Positions 15,811 through 24,301 of a stretch of 64,000 bases of DNA are shown here, one piece after another. The notes under the pieces are model-generated. The model searched no databases, was not told where the DNA came from, and saw only the letters and a list, made by a program, of their open reading frames with translations. The position numbers and the translations under genes are program-made. Position 1 is the stretch's first letter. Each line of letters starts with the position of its first letter. This DNA comes from JBFLVU01 sp964589625 (GTDB lineage Bacteria > Acidobacteriota > UBA4820 > DSQY01). The stretch is from assembly GCA_964589625.1 (NCBI GenBank), contig CAZPSH010000001.1:130645-194644 (forward strand), given 5' to 3'.

Positions 15811-17376
15811 ATGCATTATCAGACCTCGGGATACCGCTTCACGCGATACCTGCTTACTTCCATCAAGCGCCGCCTTCGGGAGGTGCTCGGTCCGGAGGAC
15901 GAGGAAATCCAGGACTACTACGTACACTACAAACGGGAGCTCAAAGGCGCTAGAGCCACGCCCGTAGAGCGGGAGGCGTTCCTCTCCCAAGCCGTTCGAC
16001 GCTGGGTCACGCTCGTGGGGGATTTTCACACCCTGGAACACGCCCAAAAGTGCTATGCGGGACTCCTGGAAGACCTGGCCCTTCGCAGGACGCGCCCCAT
16101 CCTCGCGCTGGAGATGGCCCACGCCAACCAGGACGTCCCTCTTGCCCGCTTTGTCCGGGGGGGGCTCGAGGAGGCCGACTTTCTCGAGAGCATCCGGTAT
16201 TTTCAGAACTGGGGCTTTAACTTCCATCATTACCGGCCGATCTTCGACCACGCCCGCCTACACCGCTTGGCCGTCCACGGGCTCAATAAGGAAGGCTCCT
16301 TGGCGGAGCGCGACCGATTCATGGCTTACCGGATCCGCCACCTTTGCGCACGTTACCCCGACCAACCCCTCCTGGTGCTCGTAGGGGATTTGCACCTGGC
16401 CTCCCCCCACTTGCCGCGCACCCTGGCCGGCCAGGGGATCGCGCCCCTGGTGCTCCTTCAAAACAGCGAGTCAATTTACATGCGGAGGCTGAAGCGCAAG
16501 CAAGAACCCACCGGCTGGTTCTCCCTCGGCCGCGACCGGTTCCTTGTCAACAACACCCCACCCACGGTCAAGATGCAGACATACCTGACTTGGCTTGAGC
16601 ACGGAGGGGAGGCCCTCTGCGCCCTGTACGGCTTTTGCAGCGCGGGTGTGGACCCGGACGGCGAGGTCGAACTTGCGGATACGGTTCAAAGATACATCCG
16701 CGCCCTCCACGATCTTTTCGGTTTACGCAACAAACCCGACGATGATTTTCAGGTTTTCACATTCAAGTCACTTGAATTTCTAAATGATTCGTACTACCGC
16801 AAGCCCCCCGGCCTCCACCTGGCCCGGCTGGTTCGAGATGGACACTCGGTCTATTCGCCGAAGGGCAAGACCATTTACGTTCCCATGATGGATCTCAACC
16901 GCACGGTGGAAGAGGCCATGCACTATCTCATGGGGAGCGAAATGGCCACGGGGCCTTCCTTCCGTGACTTCCTCGACCGGATTCACTATTTCGCCTGCGG
17001 CTTCTTGGCTTCGAGGCTCATCAATCCCAACCGCCACACGCCGTCGGGGGACGAGATGCGGGACCGGCTCACCCAAATCCGGTCGTCCGCCAGTGGGAAG
17101 CAGAGGAAGAAACTCTCGCGCCAGGAGGCGGCCTTCGAGTTCGCCCTTCGGTTCCTGGAGGTCCGGAGGCGTTCGGGGCGTTGGGCCGAAGAGGAGATCG
17201 CGCCCGTTTTGAAGTCCGACGTCGAGACGGTCTTCGCCGTTTCCCGCCAGGTGGGCTATACCGTGGGGGCTGCCTTATACGAGGCCTACGACCGCGGGGA
17301 GGTGTCCGGGGCGAACCTGCGTCGCTATGCCTTTCAACAGCGGGACCCGTTCTTTCTTACGGACGGGGAGGCCTGA
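15811..17376 (+). CDS. ChaN-like (Tiki/EreA-fold superfamily) protein
   Basis: A 521-residue protein whose first half has the ChaN/DUF399 pattern: TLVGDFHTLEHAQKCYAGLL (about 67-86, the E/D-x-H site), PILALEMAHANQDVPLARFV, RLAVHGLNKEG and LVLVGDLHLASPHLP with the second metal-binding His. The second half (about 250-521) is helical with many basic residues and no recognised family. No signal peptide or lipobox is visible, so unlike classic ChaN it is probably cytoplasmic. The activity of this superfamily is uncertain (haem-binding and metalloprotease-like members are known). Confidence 0.65.
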   Translation: MHYQTSGYRFTRYLLTSIKRRLREVLGPEDEEIQDYYVHYKRELKGARATPVEREAFLSQAVRRWVTLVGDFHTLEHAQKCYAGLLEDLALRRTRPILALEMAHANQDVPLARFVRGGLEEADFLESIRYFQNWGFNFHHYRPIFDHARLHRLAVHGLNKEGSLAERDRFMAYRIRHLCARYPDQPLLVLVGDLHLASPHLPRTLAGQGIAPLVLLQNSESIYMRRLKRKQEPTGWFSLGRDRFLVNNTPPTVKMQTYLTWLEHGGEALCALYGFCSAGVDPDGEVELADTVQRYIRALHDLFGLRNKPDDDFQVFTFKSLEFLNDSYYRKPPGLHLARLVRDGHSVYSPKGKTIYVPMMDLNRTVEEAMHYLMGSEMATGPSFRDFLDRIHYFACGFLASRLINPNRHTPSGDEMRDRLTQIRSSASGKQRKKLSRQEAAFEFALRFLEVRRRSGRWAEEEIAPVLKSDVETVFAVSRQVGYTVGAALYEAYDRGEVSGANLRRYAFQQRDPFFLTDGEA

Positions 17377-18364
17377 GCGGCTCCAGGACCAGGCGCAGGA
17401 CGAAGGGCTCCCCCCCGATCTCGAGGGAGACCTCCACCGGTTGGCCGATTTCCAGCCGCACGCCGGAAAAGGCCGAGGGGGTCTCTTCCCGCACCCGCGA
17501 TTCGGGACAGGGCGGCAGTTCGAATGCCGGAGGGTCTAAGACCTCCTCCAATTCCACCGCCGTGCCGGCCGGAGGCAGTTCGCCCCAGCCCCCGTCCGCG
17601 AGGGGGGGGGCCTCTCCTTTCTCGTCCACGAAAAGCACCTCCGCCGAGCCCTCCCGGCTCTCCGGCAGAGGAAGCGCGAGCGCCAGTGGATCCGTCGCGT
17701 CCGCTTCCGCGAGCAGTTCGGGGCTGTCCGGGAACAGCATGTCCGCGGCCGGGACGGCCTGCTGGACGTAGGACTCCATGGGGCGGGAGAAAAGGCGCCT
17801 CAAGACGAGGGCGCAAACGGCTTTGAAGGTATCTTCGACGCCCACGCCCTCCCTGGCCACGGCTTCGAAGAAGGGACGGTTGTCTGGGTTGAGGTCCCGG
17901 TCCATCTCCTCGAGCGAGAGGAGGTCCTTCAGGTCCCGCTTGTTGTACTGGAGCACGCAAGGCACCTCGGCGGGGGCGAGCCCGTGCCAGGCGAGGTGGT
18001 CCTCCAGTTGCCGCCTGGACTGGAGATTGGCCTCTGCCATGCTCCGCTGGCTGTCTGCCACGAAGACGATGCCGTCCGCGCCCCGAAGGACCTTCCGCCG
18101 CGTCTCCTCGTAGAAGACCTGCCCAGGGACGGTGTAGAGCTGGAGCCGGACGCGGACCTCCTTGACCTTCCCGATCTCCAGGGGCAGGAAATCGAAGAAC
18201 AGGGTCCGGTCCGCATCGCTGGGGACGCTGATAAGCCGGCCCCGGCTCCCCTCCTCCAAGTTCTCGTAGAGGTAGTTCAGATTGGAGGTTTTGCCGCTGA
18301 GACCAGGGCCGCAGTAGACGATCTTGACCGTGAGTTCACGGAGGGAAGGATCGTAGAGCGCCAT
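17357..18364 (-). CDS. MglA-type small GTPase with C-terminal extension
   Basis: A 335-residue protein. Residues 1-195 are an MglA-like Ras-family GTPase: Walker A GPGLSGKTSN (about 19-28), the MglA signature YTVPGQVFYEETRRKVL, GADGIVFVADSQ and the base-binding QYNKRDL. Residues 200-335 are an acidic extension ending in a beta-rich segment (VRLEIGQPVEVSLEIGG). MglA sets polarity and motility in Myxococcus and relatives. It follows a STAS protein by 21 bp and a coiled-coil protein, so it probably belongs to a signalling module. Its end overlaps the convergent ChaN-like gene by 20 bp. Confidence 0.85.
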   Translation of the reverse strand: MALYDPSLRELTVKIVYCGPGLSGKTSNLNYLYENLEEGSRGRLISVPSDADRTLFFDFLPLEIGKVKEVRVRLQLYTVPGQVFYEETRRKVLRGADGIVFVADSQRSMAEANLQSRRQLEDHLAWHGLAPAEVPCVLQYNKRDLKDLLSLEEMDRDLNPDNRPFFEAVAREGVGVEDTFKAVCALVLRRLFSRPMESYVQQAVPAADMLFPDSPELLAEADATDPLALALPLPESREGSAEVLFVDEKGEAPPLADGGWGELPPAGTAVELEEVLDPPAFELPPCPESRVREETPSAFSGVRLEIGQPVEVSLEIGGEPFVLRLVLEPLRPPRP

Positions 18365-18385
18365 CTCACGCCCCCGGCACGGCGG

Positions 18386-18733
18386 TCAGCCCAGCGCTTC
18401 TTCCAGGGCCTGCTCTTCGGAGGCGTAGGCCTTGAAAACCTCGTTCAGACGCGTAAGTTCAAGCAGTTTGACGATGGTCTGGCTGGGTTTCACGAGTTTG
18501 AGGCGCTTCCCCGTGTCCGCGAAACGCGTGAGGTAGCCCACGAGTTCCCCGAGCCCGGTGGAGTCCATATAGTTGATGTTCTCCATGTTGAGAACCACGC
18601 ATTCCACGGAGGGCTCCGCGAGAAGGCGGGCCAGTTCTTCGCTGAGGTGCTCGGCCGATTCCCCCAGGCTGATCTCCCCGGTAATGTCGAGGATGATGAC
18701 GCTGTTGTCCAGCGCCTTCTTGACGATCTTCAT
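18386..18733 (-). CDS. STAS-domain anti-anti-sigma factor-like protein
   Basis: A 115-residue single STAS domain. The phosphorylatable serine is Ser58 in INYMDSTGLGELVGY, the classical SpoIIAA/RsbV site. The rest follows the fold (IILDITGEISL at the start, RLKLVKPSQTIVKLLELTRL at the end). These proteins are controlled by an RsbW-type kinase and a PP2C phosphatase, neither of which is in the window. ATG 18733 overlaps the stop of the upstream coiled-coil gene (ATGA). With the MglA-type GTPase downstream it likely forms one unit. Confidence 0.9.
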   Translation of the reverse strand: MKIVKKALDNSVIILDITGEISLGESAEHLSEELARLLAEPSVECVVLNMENINYMDSTGLGELVGYLTRFADTGKRLKLVKPSQTIVKLLELTRLNEVFKAYASEEQALEEALG

Positions 18734-19461
18734 GGCCCTCCTTCCTCCGCGGGTCGATCCAGGGCGAAGGCCCCCGTCAGCGGCTGACCGGATGTGACAT
18801 CGTAACTGTACCACGAACCCTTCACCGATTGGCGATCCCGCGAGAGGGTTCCCTCGAGGCGGCCCATGCGTCCGTACCGGGCGTCGATTCGCTCGAGGAC
18901 CAGGATGTTGTTCACAAAGGTCCCCTGCAGGCTTCCCGCCTGTCCGTTGTCGAAGCGGTAGTCGCCGGTCACGAGGGTCCCATTTTGCGTGAGGATCACG
19001 TCCCCTTTGATCCCCATGGGAAGCATGGAAAGGAACCATCGGCCGTCCAGAACCTGCAAATCCTCCTGAAGCTCAGCGCGGGTCCTTTCGGCTTCCTGCT
19101 TCAGCGCCGCCACCTCGCCGTACCACGCCGCGATCTGCCGCAGCAGCAGGAACCGTTCCCTCTCGGCCATCTCCCGCCTTTCGGCGTTCCGCAAAAGGGC
19201 CTGAGCCTGGTCCGCTCCACGGGAGTCGGGACTCTGAAGGACTTGGGCGTCGGCCGCCGTCCAGTCCTGGATCTGGGCCTCGATCTCGGCCAGGCGCGTC
19301 CAGGACTGGCTCACGGCGGCTCGTTTCTCCGCCAGGAGGGTCTCCAGCGTGATGAGGCGCGTCCGTCGGGCGTCTCTCGCCGAGTCTGCGGGAAGGACCG
19401 ACACCCAGGCGAAGAAGCCCAACAGCGCCAGGATAACCGGTGCCGTTCGTCGGTTTCTCAT
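18730..19461 (-). CDS. Exported coiled-coil protein, function unknown
   Basis: A 243-residue protein starting at ATG 19461 with a signal peptide (MRNRRTAPVILALLGFFAW, cleavage probably after LPADSA). Residues about 30-140 are a long Glu/Arg/Ala-rich coiled coil. Residues about 150-243 form a beta-rich tail (GDVILTQNGTLVTGDYRFD, SVKGSWYSYD) like small lipid-binding or substrate-mimic barrels. It is first in a three-gene unit with the STAS protein and MglA-type GTPase and could be an envelope partner of that module. No named family recognised. Confidence 0.7.
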   Translation of the reverse strand: MRNRRTAPVILALLGFFAWVSVLPADSARDARRTRLITLETLLAEKRAAVSQSWTRLAEIEAQIQDWTAADAQVLQSPDSRGADQAQALLRNAERREMAERERFLLLRQIAAWYGEVAALKQEAERTRAELQEDLQVLDGRWFLSMLPMGIKGDVILTQNGTLVTGDYRFDNGQAGSLQGTFVNNILVLERIDARYGRMGRLEGTLSRDRQSVKGSWYSYDVTSGQPLTGAFALDRPAEEGGP

Positions 19462-19552
19462 GTAGGGGACCATAGCACGCCCCGTCGGGTCAGGCAAGAG
19501 CGCGGAGGCCGGGCCTTCCGTATGCTAAGGTGGAACGGTAGGCGGAGGCCGG

Positions 19553-20812
19553 ATGGCGAGAGACCGCGTGGTCCTTGTTGGGGTGGCGATCCCCTCGGTT
19601 CCCTTGAACCGGGTGGAGGAGCACCTCGACGAACTGGCAGATCTCGTGGACACGGCGGGCGGGTCGGTCGCTCTACGGGTCGTGCAGGAGCGGGACCACC
19701 TCGACCCGGCCACCTGCATCGGCAGGGGCAAGGTGGACGAACTGGCCCAGCGGTGCAAGGAGGACGCCCTGAGCCTCGTCGTCTTCGATGACGACCTGAC
19801 GCCGGCACAGGCCAGAAACCTCGAAAAGGCCTTGGGGGTCCGGGTCTCGGACAGGACAGGCGTCATCCTGGACATCTTCGCCAGACGGGCGCGCACGCGC
19901 GAGGCCATGACCCAGGTGGCGTTGGCCCAATACAACTATCTCCTTCCCCGGCTCACCCGCGCGTGGACCCACTTGTCCCGGCAGGCCGGCGGGATCGGCA
20001 CGAGGGGCGTCGGCGAGACGCAGCTCGAAACCGACAGGCGCGTCATCCGAACCCGCATCCGCCACCTCCAGGGAGAACTGGAACGCATCGCCTCCCACCG
20101 TCGGACCCAGCGGCGCCGCCGCCGGCGAAGCTTGGAGGCCGCCCTGGTGGGGTACACAAACGTCGGGAAGTCCTCCCTCATGAACCGGTTGGCGGCGGCG
20201 GACGTGGCGGTGGAGGACCGGCTCTTCTCCACCCTGGACACAACGTACCGCAGCCTTCATCTCGATGGATTCACGCAGGAGATCCTGCTTTCCGACACGG
20301 TGGGCCTCGTACGGAAACTGCCCCACCACCTCGTGGCCTCCTTTCGCTCCACCCTCGAACAGGCCGCTCAGGCGGACCTGCTCCTTCACGTGGTGGACGT
20401 AAGCCATCCCAGCTTCGAGGAGCAAGCCCGCACAGCCCTCGCGGTTCTGGCCGACCTGGACCTCGGGGAGATTCCCACCCTGACGCTATTTAACAAGGCC
20501 GACCGCGCTCCCCGCCCCGTCCTCGAGCGCGCGGCCTCACTTTTTCCCGAGTCCATCCCGGTATCGGCCCTCACCGGCGAAGGCTTGGAGGAGTTAAAGG
20601 TCCGGATGGCCCGCGCCTTCACGCAGATCCTCGGAGGTACCGTCCTCCTGGTTCCTCACGAGTCCTGGCCTGGAGCGCAGACGGCCTTGGCCACCGTGCG
20701 GATTCTTCGCACCACCTATGGAACCGAAGGGGTCCGGGTCACGGTTCAGGCCTCCGAGGAGGAGCTGAGAACCCTCCTCTCCGACCTTGGGACGGACGTT
20801 TCCAGAGTTTGA
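19553..20812 (+). CDS. hflX: Ribosome-associated GTPase HflX
   Basis: A 419-residue HflX. The N-terminal HflX domain has CIGRGKVDEL and VFDDDLTPAQARNLEKAL. The linker has RTGVILDIFARRARTREA and the glycine-rich GIGTRGVGETQLETDRR. The G domain has GYTNVGKSSLMNRL (G1, near residue 203), DTVGLVRKLPHHLV (G3) and FNKAD (G4). HflX splits stalled or heat-stressed 70S ribosomes. It is transcribed divergently from the coiled-coil gene; a TATGCT box at 19521-19526 may be its -10 element. Confidence 0.95.
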   Translation: MARDRVVLVGVAIPSVPLNRVEEHLDELADLVDTAGGSVALRVVQERDHLDPATCIGRGKVDELAQRCKEDALSLVVFDDDLTPAQARNLEKALGVRVSDRTGVILDIFARRARTREAMTQVALAQYNYLLPRLTRAWTHLSRQAGGIGTRGVGETQLETDRRVIRTRIRHLQGELERIASHRRTQRRRRRRSLEAALVGYTNVGKSSLMNRLAAADVAVEDRLFSTLDTTYRSLHLDGFTQEILLSDTVGLVRKLPHHLVASFRSTLEQAAQADLLLHVVDVSHPSFEEQARTALAVLADLDLGEIPTLTLFNKADRAPRPVLERAASLFPESIPVSALTGEGLEELKVRMARAFTQILGGTVLLVPHESWPGAQTALATVRILRTTYGTEGVRVTVQASEEELRTLLSDLGTDVSRV

Positions 20813-20902
20813 CGGTTCCGTGTCGATCTGCTAACATTTCGCCTTACATACCGGTCGGGGGCCGTCTCCCGGTCACGCCGTACAGTTCGGGAAGGGGAAA
20901 CC

Positions 20903-21520
20903 ATGCGATTCAGCCTCGTACCCCGCGAAGAGCGCTTCTTCGACATGTTCGATGAGTCGGCCAAGGTGGTCTTGAAGGGGGCGCGCCACTTCCACGACCT
21001 CCTCGAAGACTACACGGATGTGGAAGCCAAGACCAAGGTCATCAAGGCGGTGGAACTGGAGGGCGACCACCAGACGCACCGCATCATCGAGGCCTTGAAC
21101 CGCTCCTTCGTGACCCCCATCGACAGGGAGGATATTCACGCCCTCACCTCGGGCCTCGACGACGTCCTCGACTACACGGAGGCCATCGCCATCCGGCTAC
21201 AACTCTTTAAGATCAAAGAGATCACCCCCGAGATGCAGCAGTTCGGGGAACTGATCCTGAAGGCCGCAGAGCAGATCGCCGAGGCCGTTCACAACCTCCG
21301 GCGCATGGACCACCTCTGGTCCTTTTGCAAAGAGATCAAGCGCCTGGAAAACCTGGGGGACGACATCAGCCGGAAGGCCATCAGCCAGCTCTTCGAGGAC
21401 GGCATGGACCCCATCGAGCTCATCAAGCTCAAGGAGATTTACGGACGATTGGAAGCGACCATGGATCGTTGCGAAGACATCGCGAACATCATTGAAACCA
21501 TCGTCGTGAAGAACGGTTAG
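20903..21520 (+). CDS. DUF47 (PhoU-like) phosphate transport accessory protein
   Basis: A 205-residue all-helical DUF47 protein, PhoU-like: ERFFDMFDESAKVVLKGARH at the start, ELEGDHQTHRIIEALNRSF, FVTPIDREDIHALTSGLDD (the conserved TPIDREDI metal-site segment), and the closing RCEDIANIIETIVVKNG. In most bacteria this gene is joined to pit, the low-affinity phosphate permease, and tunes it. Here the downstream neighbour is purN, and the pit gene is about 11 kb away at 32746. Confidence 0.92.
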   Translation: MRFSLVPREERFFDMFDESAKVVLKGARHFHDLLEDYTDVEAKTKVIKAVELEGDHQTHRIIEALNRSFVTPIDREDIHALTSGLDDVLDYTEAIAIRLQLFKIKEITPEMQQFGELILKAAEQIAEAVHNLRRMDHLWSFCKEIKRLENLGDDISRKAISQLFEDGMDPIELIKLKEIYGRLEATMDRCEDIANIIETIVVKNG

Positions 21521-21799
21521 CCCGCTCGGGCGGATCGCGGTAGTGCTTTTCCCCGACTGATTTTCGACCGGATCAAGGGGTTCACGACACCGCGAACGCC
21601 ATCCCAACGACGGTACTGACCCGACCCCTTCGGACGCCCGCGTCACTGCCCTCGCGCCCAGCCTGAAATTTCCTAGGGCGCTCCTGAGCAAGTTCGCTTC
21701 TTCGACCAGAGGTCTCAACCTCGCCAAACACGAATGGTTCCGGGCGCTCGGCGTGGTATACTCACCCACCGGCTTGGGTGCTTCGCCGGGGAGGTGCCT

Positions 21800-22462
21800 T
21801 TGAAGAACGTCGCGATTCTCATCTCGGGGAGAGGCTCCAACATGGTCGCCCTCCTGGACGCGATGGACCGGGACGGGTTCCCAGCCCACTGCGTACTGGT
21901 CATCTCCAATCTCGCCAGCGCCCCCGGGCTGGCCGTTGCGGCCGGGAGGGGTGTCCCCACGGCGGTTCTCCCCCACATGGACTATGCCAGCCGGGAGGAG
22001 CACGACGGCGCGATCCTCACGAAGCTTCTGGAATCTCAAGTGGATCTGGTCTGTCTGGCCGGCTACATGAGGCTGCTTTCCCCCGTGCTGATCCACGCTT
22101 TCCGGTACCGGATCCTCAACATCCACCCCGCGCTCCTCCCGGCCTTCCCGGGGCTTCACGTGCAGAAGGCCGCTCTCGACTACGGAGTGCGATTCTCCGG
22201 CTGCACCGTCCACTTGGTGGACGAGAAGGTGGATCACGGTCCCATCCTCCTGCAGGCCGTCGTCCCGATCCTGCCCGGCGATGACGAAGCGTCCCTGTCG
22301 AGCCGCATCCTCGCCTACGAGCACCGGCTGTACCCGGCCGCCCTGCGACTGATCTGCGAGGAAAAGTGTCTCGTGGAGGGCCGTTCCGTGAGGCTCCTTC
22401 TCTCCGCCGATGAATACCGGACCCTCCTCAAAGACCTGGTGAACACCGGGAGCGGCCGATGA
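21800..22462 (+). CDS. purN: Phosphoribosylglycinamide formyltransferase PurN
   Basis: A 220-residue folate-dependent GAR transformylase. Catalytic residues are Asn107 and His109 in ILNIHPALLPAFPG and Asp145 in HLVDEKVDHGPIL; the N-terminal ILISGRGSNM binds the substrate phosphate. It makes formyl-GAR in purine synthesis using 10-formyl-THF. The start is TTG 21800, five bases after GGGGAGG. Homology begins exactly there, although the frame is open to 21734. The stop overlaps the tyrS start (ATGA). Confidence 0.93.
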   Translation: MKNVAILISGRGSNMVALLDAMDRDGFPAHCVLVISNLASAPGLAVAAGRGVPTAVLPHMDYASREEHDGAILTKLLESQVDLVCLAGYMRLLSPVLIHAFRYRILNIHPALLPAFPGLHVQKAALDYGVRFSGCTVHLVDEKVDHGPILLQAVVPILPGDDEASLSSRILAYEHRLYPAALRLICEEKCLVEGRSVRLLLSADEYRTLLKDLVNTGSGR

Positions 22463-23685
22463 GCGTGACCGTGGACCAGGCCCTCGCCTACCTCGCAAAG
22501 GGCGCCGTGGACTTCGTGGACCCCGCCCTCTTGAGAAGGAAGCTCGAACGGGCGGAAAAAACCGGCCAGCCGCTGGTTGTAAAGGCCGGATTCGACCCCT
22601 CGGCCCCCGATCTGCACCTCGGCCACACCGTCGTCATCCGCAAGATGAAGCACTTCCAGGACCTCGGCCACACCGTGGTCTTCGTCATAGGCGATTTCAC
22701 CGGGATGATCGGCGACCCCACGGGCAAGAAGGCCACGCGGCCCCAGCTCACGCGGGAGCAGGTCGAGGCCAACGCACAGACCTACCGGAGGCAGGTCTTC
22801 AAGATCCTCGACCGGGAACAGACCTCCATCCGCTTCAACTCCGAGTGGCTTTCTGAGCTGGGCGCCGAGGGCTTCATCCGCCTGGCCGGCAAGTACACGG
22901 TGGCGCGCATGCTGGAGCGGGACGACTTCAAGAAGCGATTCAGGACGGAGCAGCCCATCCACATCCACGAACTCCTCTACCCCCTCGCCCAGGCCTACGA
23001 CTCCGTCGCCCTCAAGGCCGACGTGGAGCTTGGGGGCACGGACCAGCTTTTCAACCTGCTGGTGGGGCGCGACATTCAGCGGGAATACGGCCAGGAGGAA
23101 CAGGTGGTCCTGACCCTTCCGCTTCTGGAGGGCACCGACGGCGTGGAGAAGATGTCCAAGTCGCTTGGCAACTACATCGGTATCAACGAGAGCCCCGAAG
23201 ACATTTATGGCAAGGTCATGAGCGTCTCGGACGAGATGATGTGGCGCTACTTCCTTTTGTGCACCGATATGGCCCCGGAGGAAGTAGAGAACCTAAAGGC
23301 GCGGGTCGCCGTGGGAGACCTCCACCCCATGCAGGCCAAGCAGGACCTCGCGGCCACCCTCGTGGGCTACTACCACGGCCCCAAGGCCGCCGCTCTGGCG
23401 TCGGAGCACTTCACCCGGGTCTTCTCCCGGCGAGAGAACCCCGAAACCATGGAGGAGGTCACGCTCCGCTCCTCCAGGTTGCCTGTTCCGCTCGCGCGGC
23501 TCTTGGCGGACCTGGAGCTCGTCTCCTCCGCAAACGAGGCCCGCCGCCTGATGATCCAAGGGGGCGTCACGGTGGACGGCAAAAAAGTGACCGACCCGAA
23601 GTCCACCTTCGACGCCTCCCGAAAAGGGTGCTATGTTTTGAAAGTGGGGAAGCTGATCCGACGCCGCTTGATCGTCGAGGAGTAA
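22459..23685 (+). CDS. tyrS: Tyrosyl-tRNA synthetase
   Basis: A 408-residue class I TyrRS. HIGH-type signature HLGH (53-56) in KAGFDPSAPDLHLGHTV, tyrosine-site blocks YPLAQAYDSVALKADVELGG and DQLFNLLVGRD, and KMSKS (about 231-235) in GVEKMSKSLGNYIG. A C-terminal S4 RNA-binding domain is present (LANEARRLMIQGGVTVDGKK type, about 345-408). The HLGHTV form matches the TyrZ/bacterial type II branch. Translationally coupled to purN; no T-box leader is visible. Confidence 0.95.
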   Translation: MSVTVDQALAYLAKGAVDFVDPALLRRKLERAEKTGQPLVVKAGFDPSAPDLHLGHTVVIRKMKHFQDLGHTVVFVIGDFTGMIGDPTGKKATRPQLTREQVEANAQTYRRQVFKILDREQTSIRFNSEWLSELGAEGFIRLAGKYTVARMLERDDFKKRFRTEQPIHIHELLYPLAQAYDSVALKADVELGGTDQLFNLLVGRDIQREYGQEEQVVLTLPLLEGTDGVEKMSKSLGNYIGINESPEDIYGKVMSVSDEMMWRYFLLCTDMAPEEVENLKARVAVGDLHPMQAKQDLAATLVGYYHGPKAAALASEHFTRVFSRRENPETMEEVTLRSSRLPVPLARLLADLELVSSANEARRLMIQGGVTVDGKKVTDPKSTFDASRKGCYVLKVGKLIRRRLIVEE

Positions 23686-23694
23686 GGAGACGCC

Positions 23695-23979
23695 ATGAAT
23701 CCGACGTTGGCCCTGGGTCTTTTTGGTACGCTCGGTCCCACCGAACTCATCGTCATCCTTCTGATCCTCGTCCTCATCTTCGGGGCCACAAAGCTTCCCC
23801 AATTGGGTTCCGCCCTCGGCAAGACCATCCGCGGTTTCAAATCGGAGATGAAGGAGGGCCTAGCGGAGGACGGCAAGGACGTCCCTCCAGCGGCCTCGCG
23901 CTTCTGCGCCAAATGCGGCGCCGGCGTGGAAGACCCCCAAGCAGACTTCTGCCCGAAGTGCGGGGCGAAGTTGTCCTGA
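23695..23979 (+). CDS. tatA: TatA/TatE translocase subunit with a C-terminal zinc ribbon
   Basis: A 94-residue protein. Residues 10-50 are a standard TatA: LGPTELIVILLILVLIFGAT, the hinge and the amphipathic helix KLPQLGSALGKTIRGFKSEM. The usual acidic low-complexity tail is replaced after residue 65 by a zinc ribbon, CAKCG (Cys71, Cys74) and CPKCG (Cys86, Cys89). TatA forms the Tat pore for folded, cofactor-bearing proteins. The ribbon would face the cytoplasm. AAGGAG precedes the ATG by 6 bp. A Tat substrate candidate (DUF362) lies at 44931. Confidence 0.88.
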   Translation: MNPTLALGLFGTLGPTELIVILLILVLIFGATKLPQLGSALGKTIRGFKSEMKEGLAEDGKDVPPAASRFCAKCGAGVEDPQADFCPKCGAKLS

Positions 23980-24301
23980 CACGAAAGACGCTCTCTTTCG
24001 TAGCCATCTGGCCGGATGGTCCACAGGTATTCGACAGAAGCGTCACAGGGTTTGCGCAGACTCTGCGCACCGGAAACCTCCCCGAGAAATCGGAGGAGAT
24101 GCCCCATCTAGTGTGTCTTGCTCGCACGCATACCACATCTGGGCCCAGTGGCATGGATCCTAAGGGCGAACTCCTGGTGCTTCAGACGCCACCGCACCTT
24201 GGTTCGATTCCAGAACGTGCTCACCCTTTTCGCCTCGGGACTCCCTTTCCACGCAGGGCCCTTTTCGGTACACTTGCCGGGCTTTTCTAAGGAGGCCCCC
24301 C
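23980..24301. other. Intergenic stretch with a stem-loop, no gene
   Basis: A perfect 7-bp hairpin (CGAAAGA 23982-23988 with TCTTTCG 23994-24000) directly follows tatA and may end or stabilise the purN-tyrS-tatA transcript, though no U-tract follows. The remainder has no convincing coding frame. A GGTTCGATTCC string near 24200 resembles a tRNA T-loop, but no cloverleaf closes around it. Confidence 0.4.

Noticed and set aside
21521..21799. Possible gene between DUF47 and purN
   Set aside because: No frame has protein-like character; only a promoter-like TGGTATACT (21754-21762) and a weak GC hairpin are present.
24120..24235. tRNA-like strings (GGTTCGATTCC, AGTGGCATGGATCC) after tatA
   Set aside because: No acceptor stem, anticodon arm or 3' end pairs around them; at most an eroded fragment.
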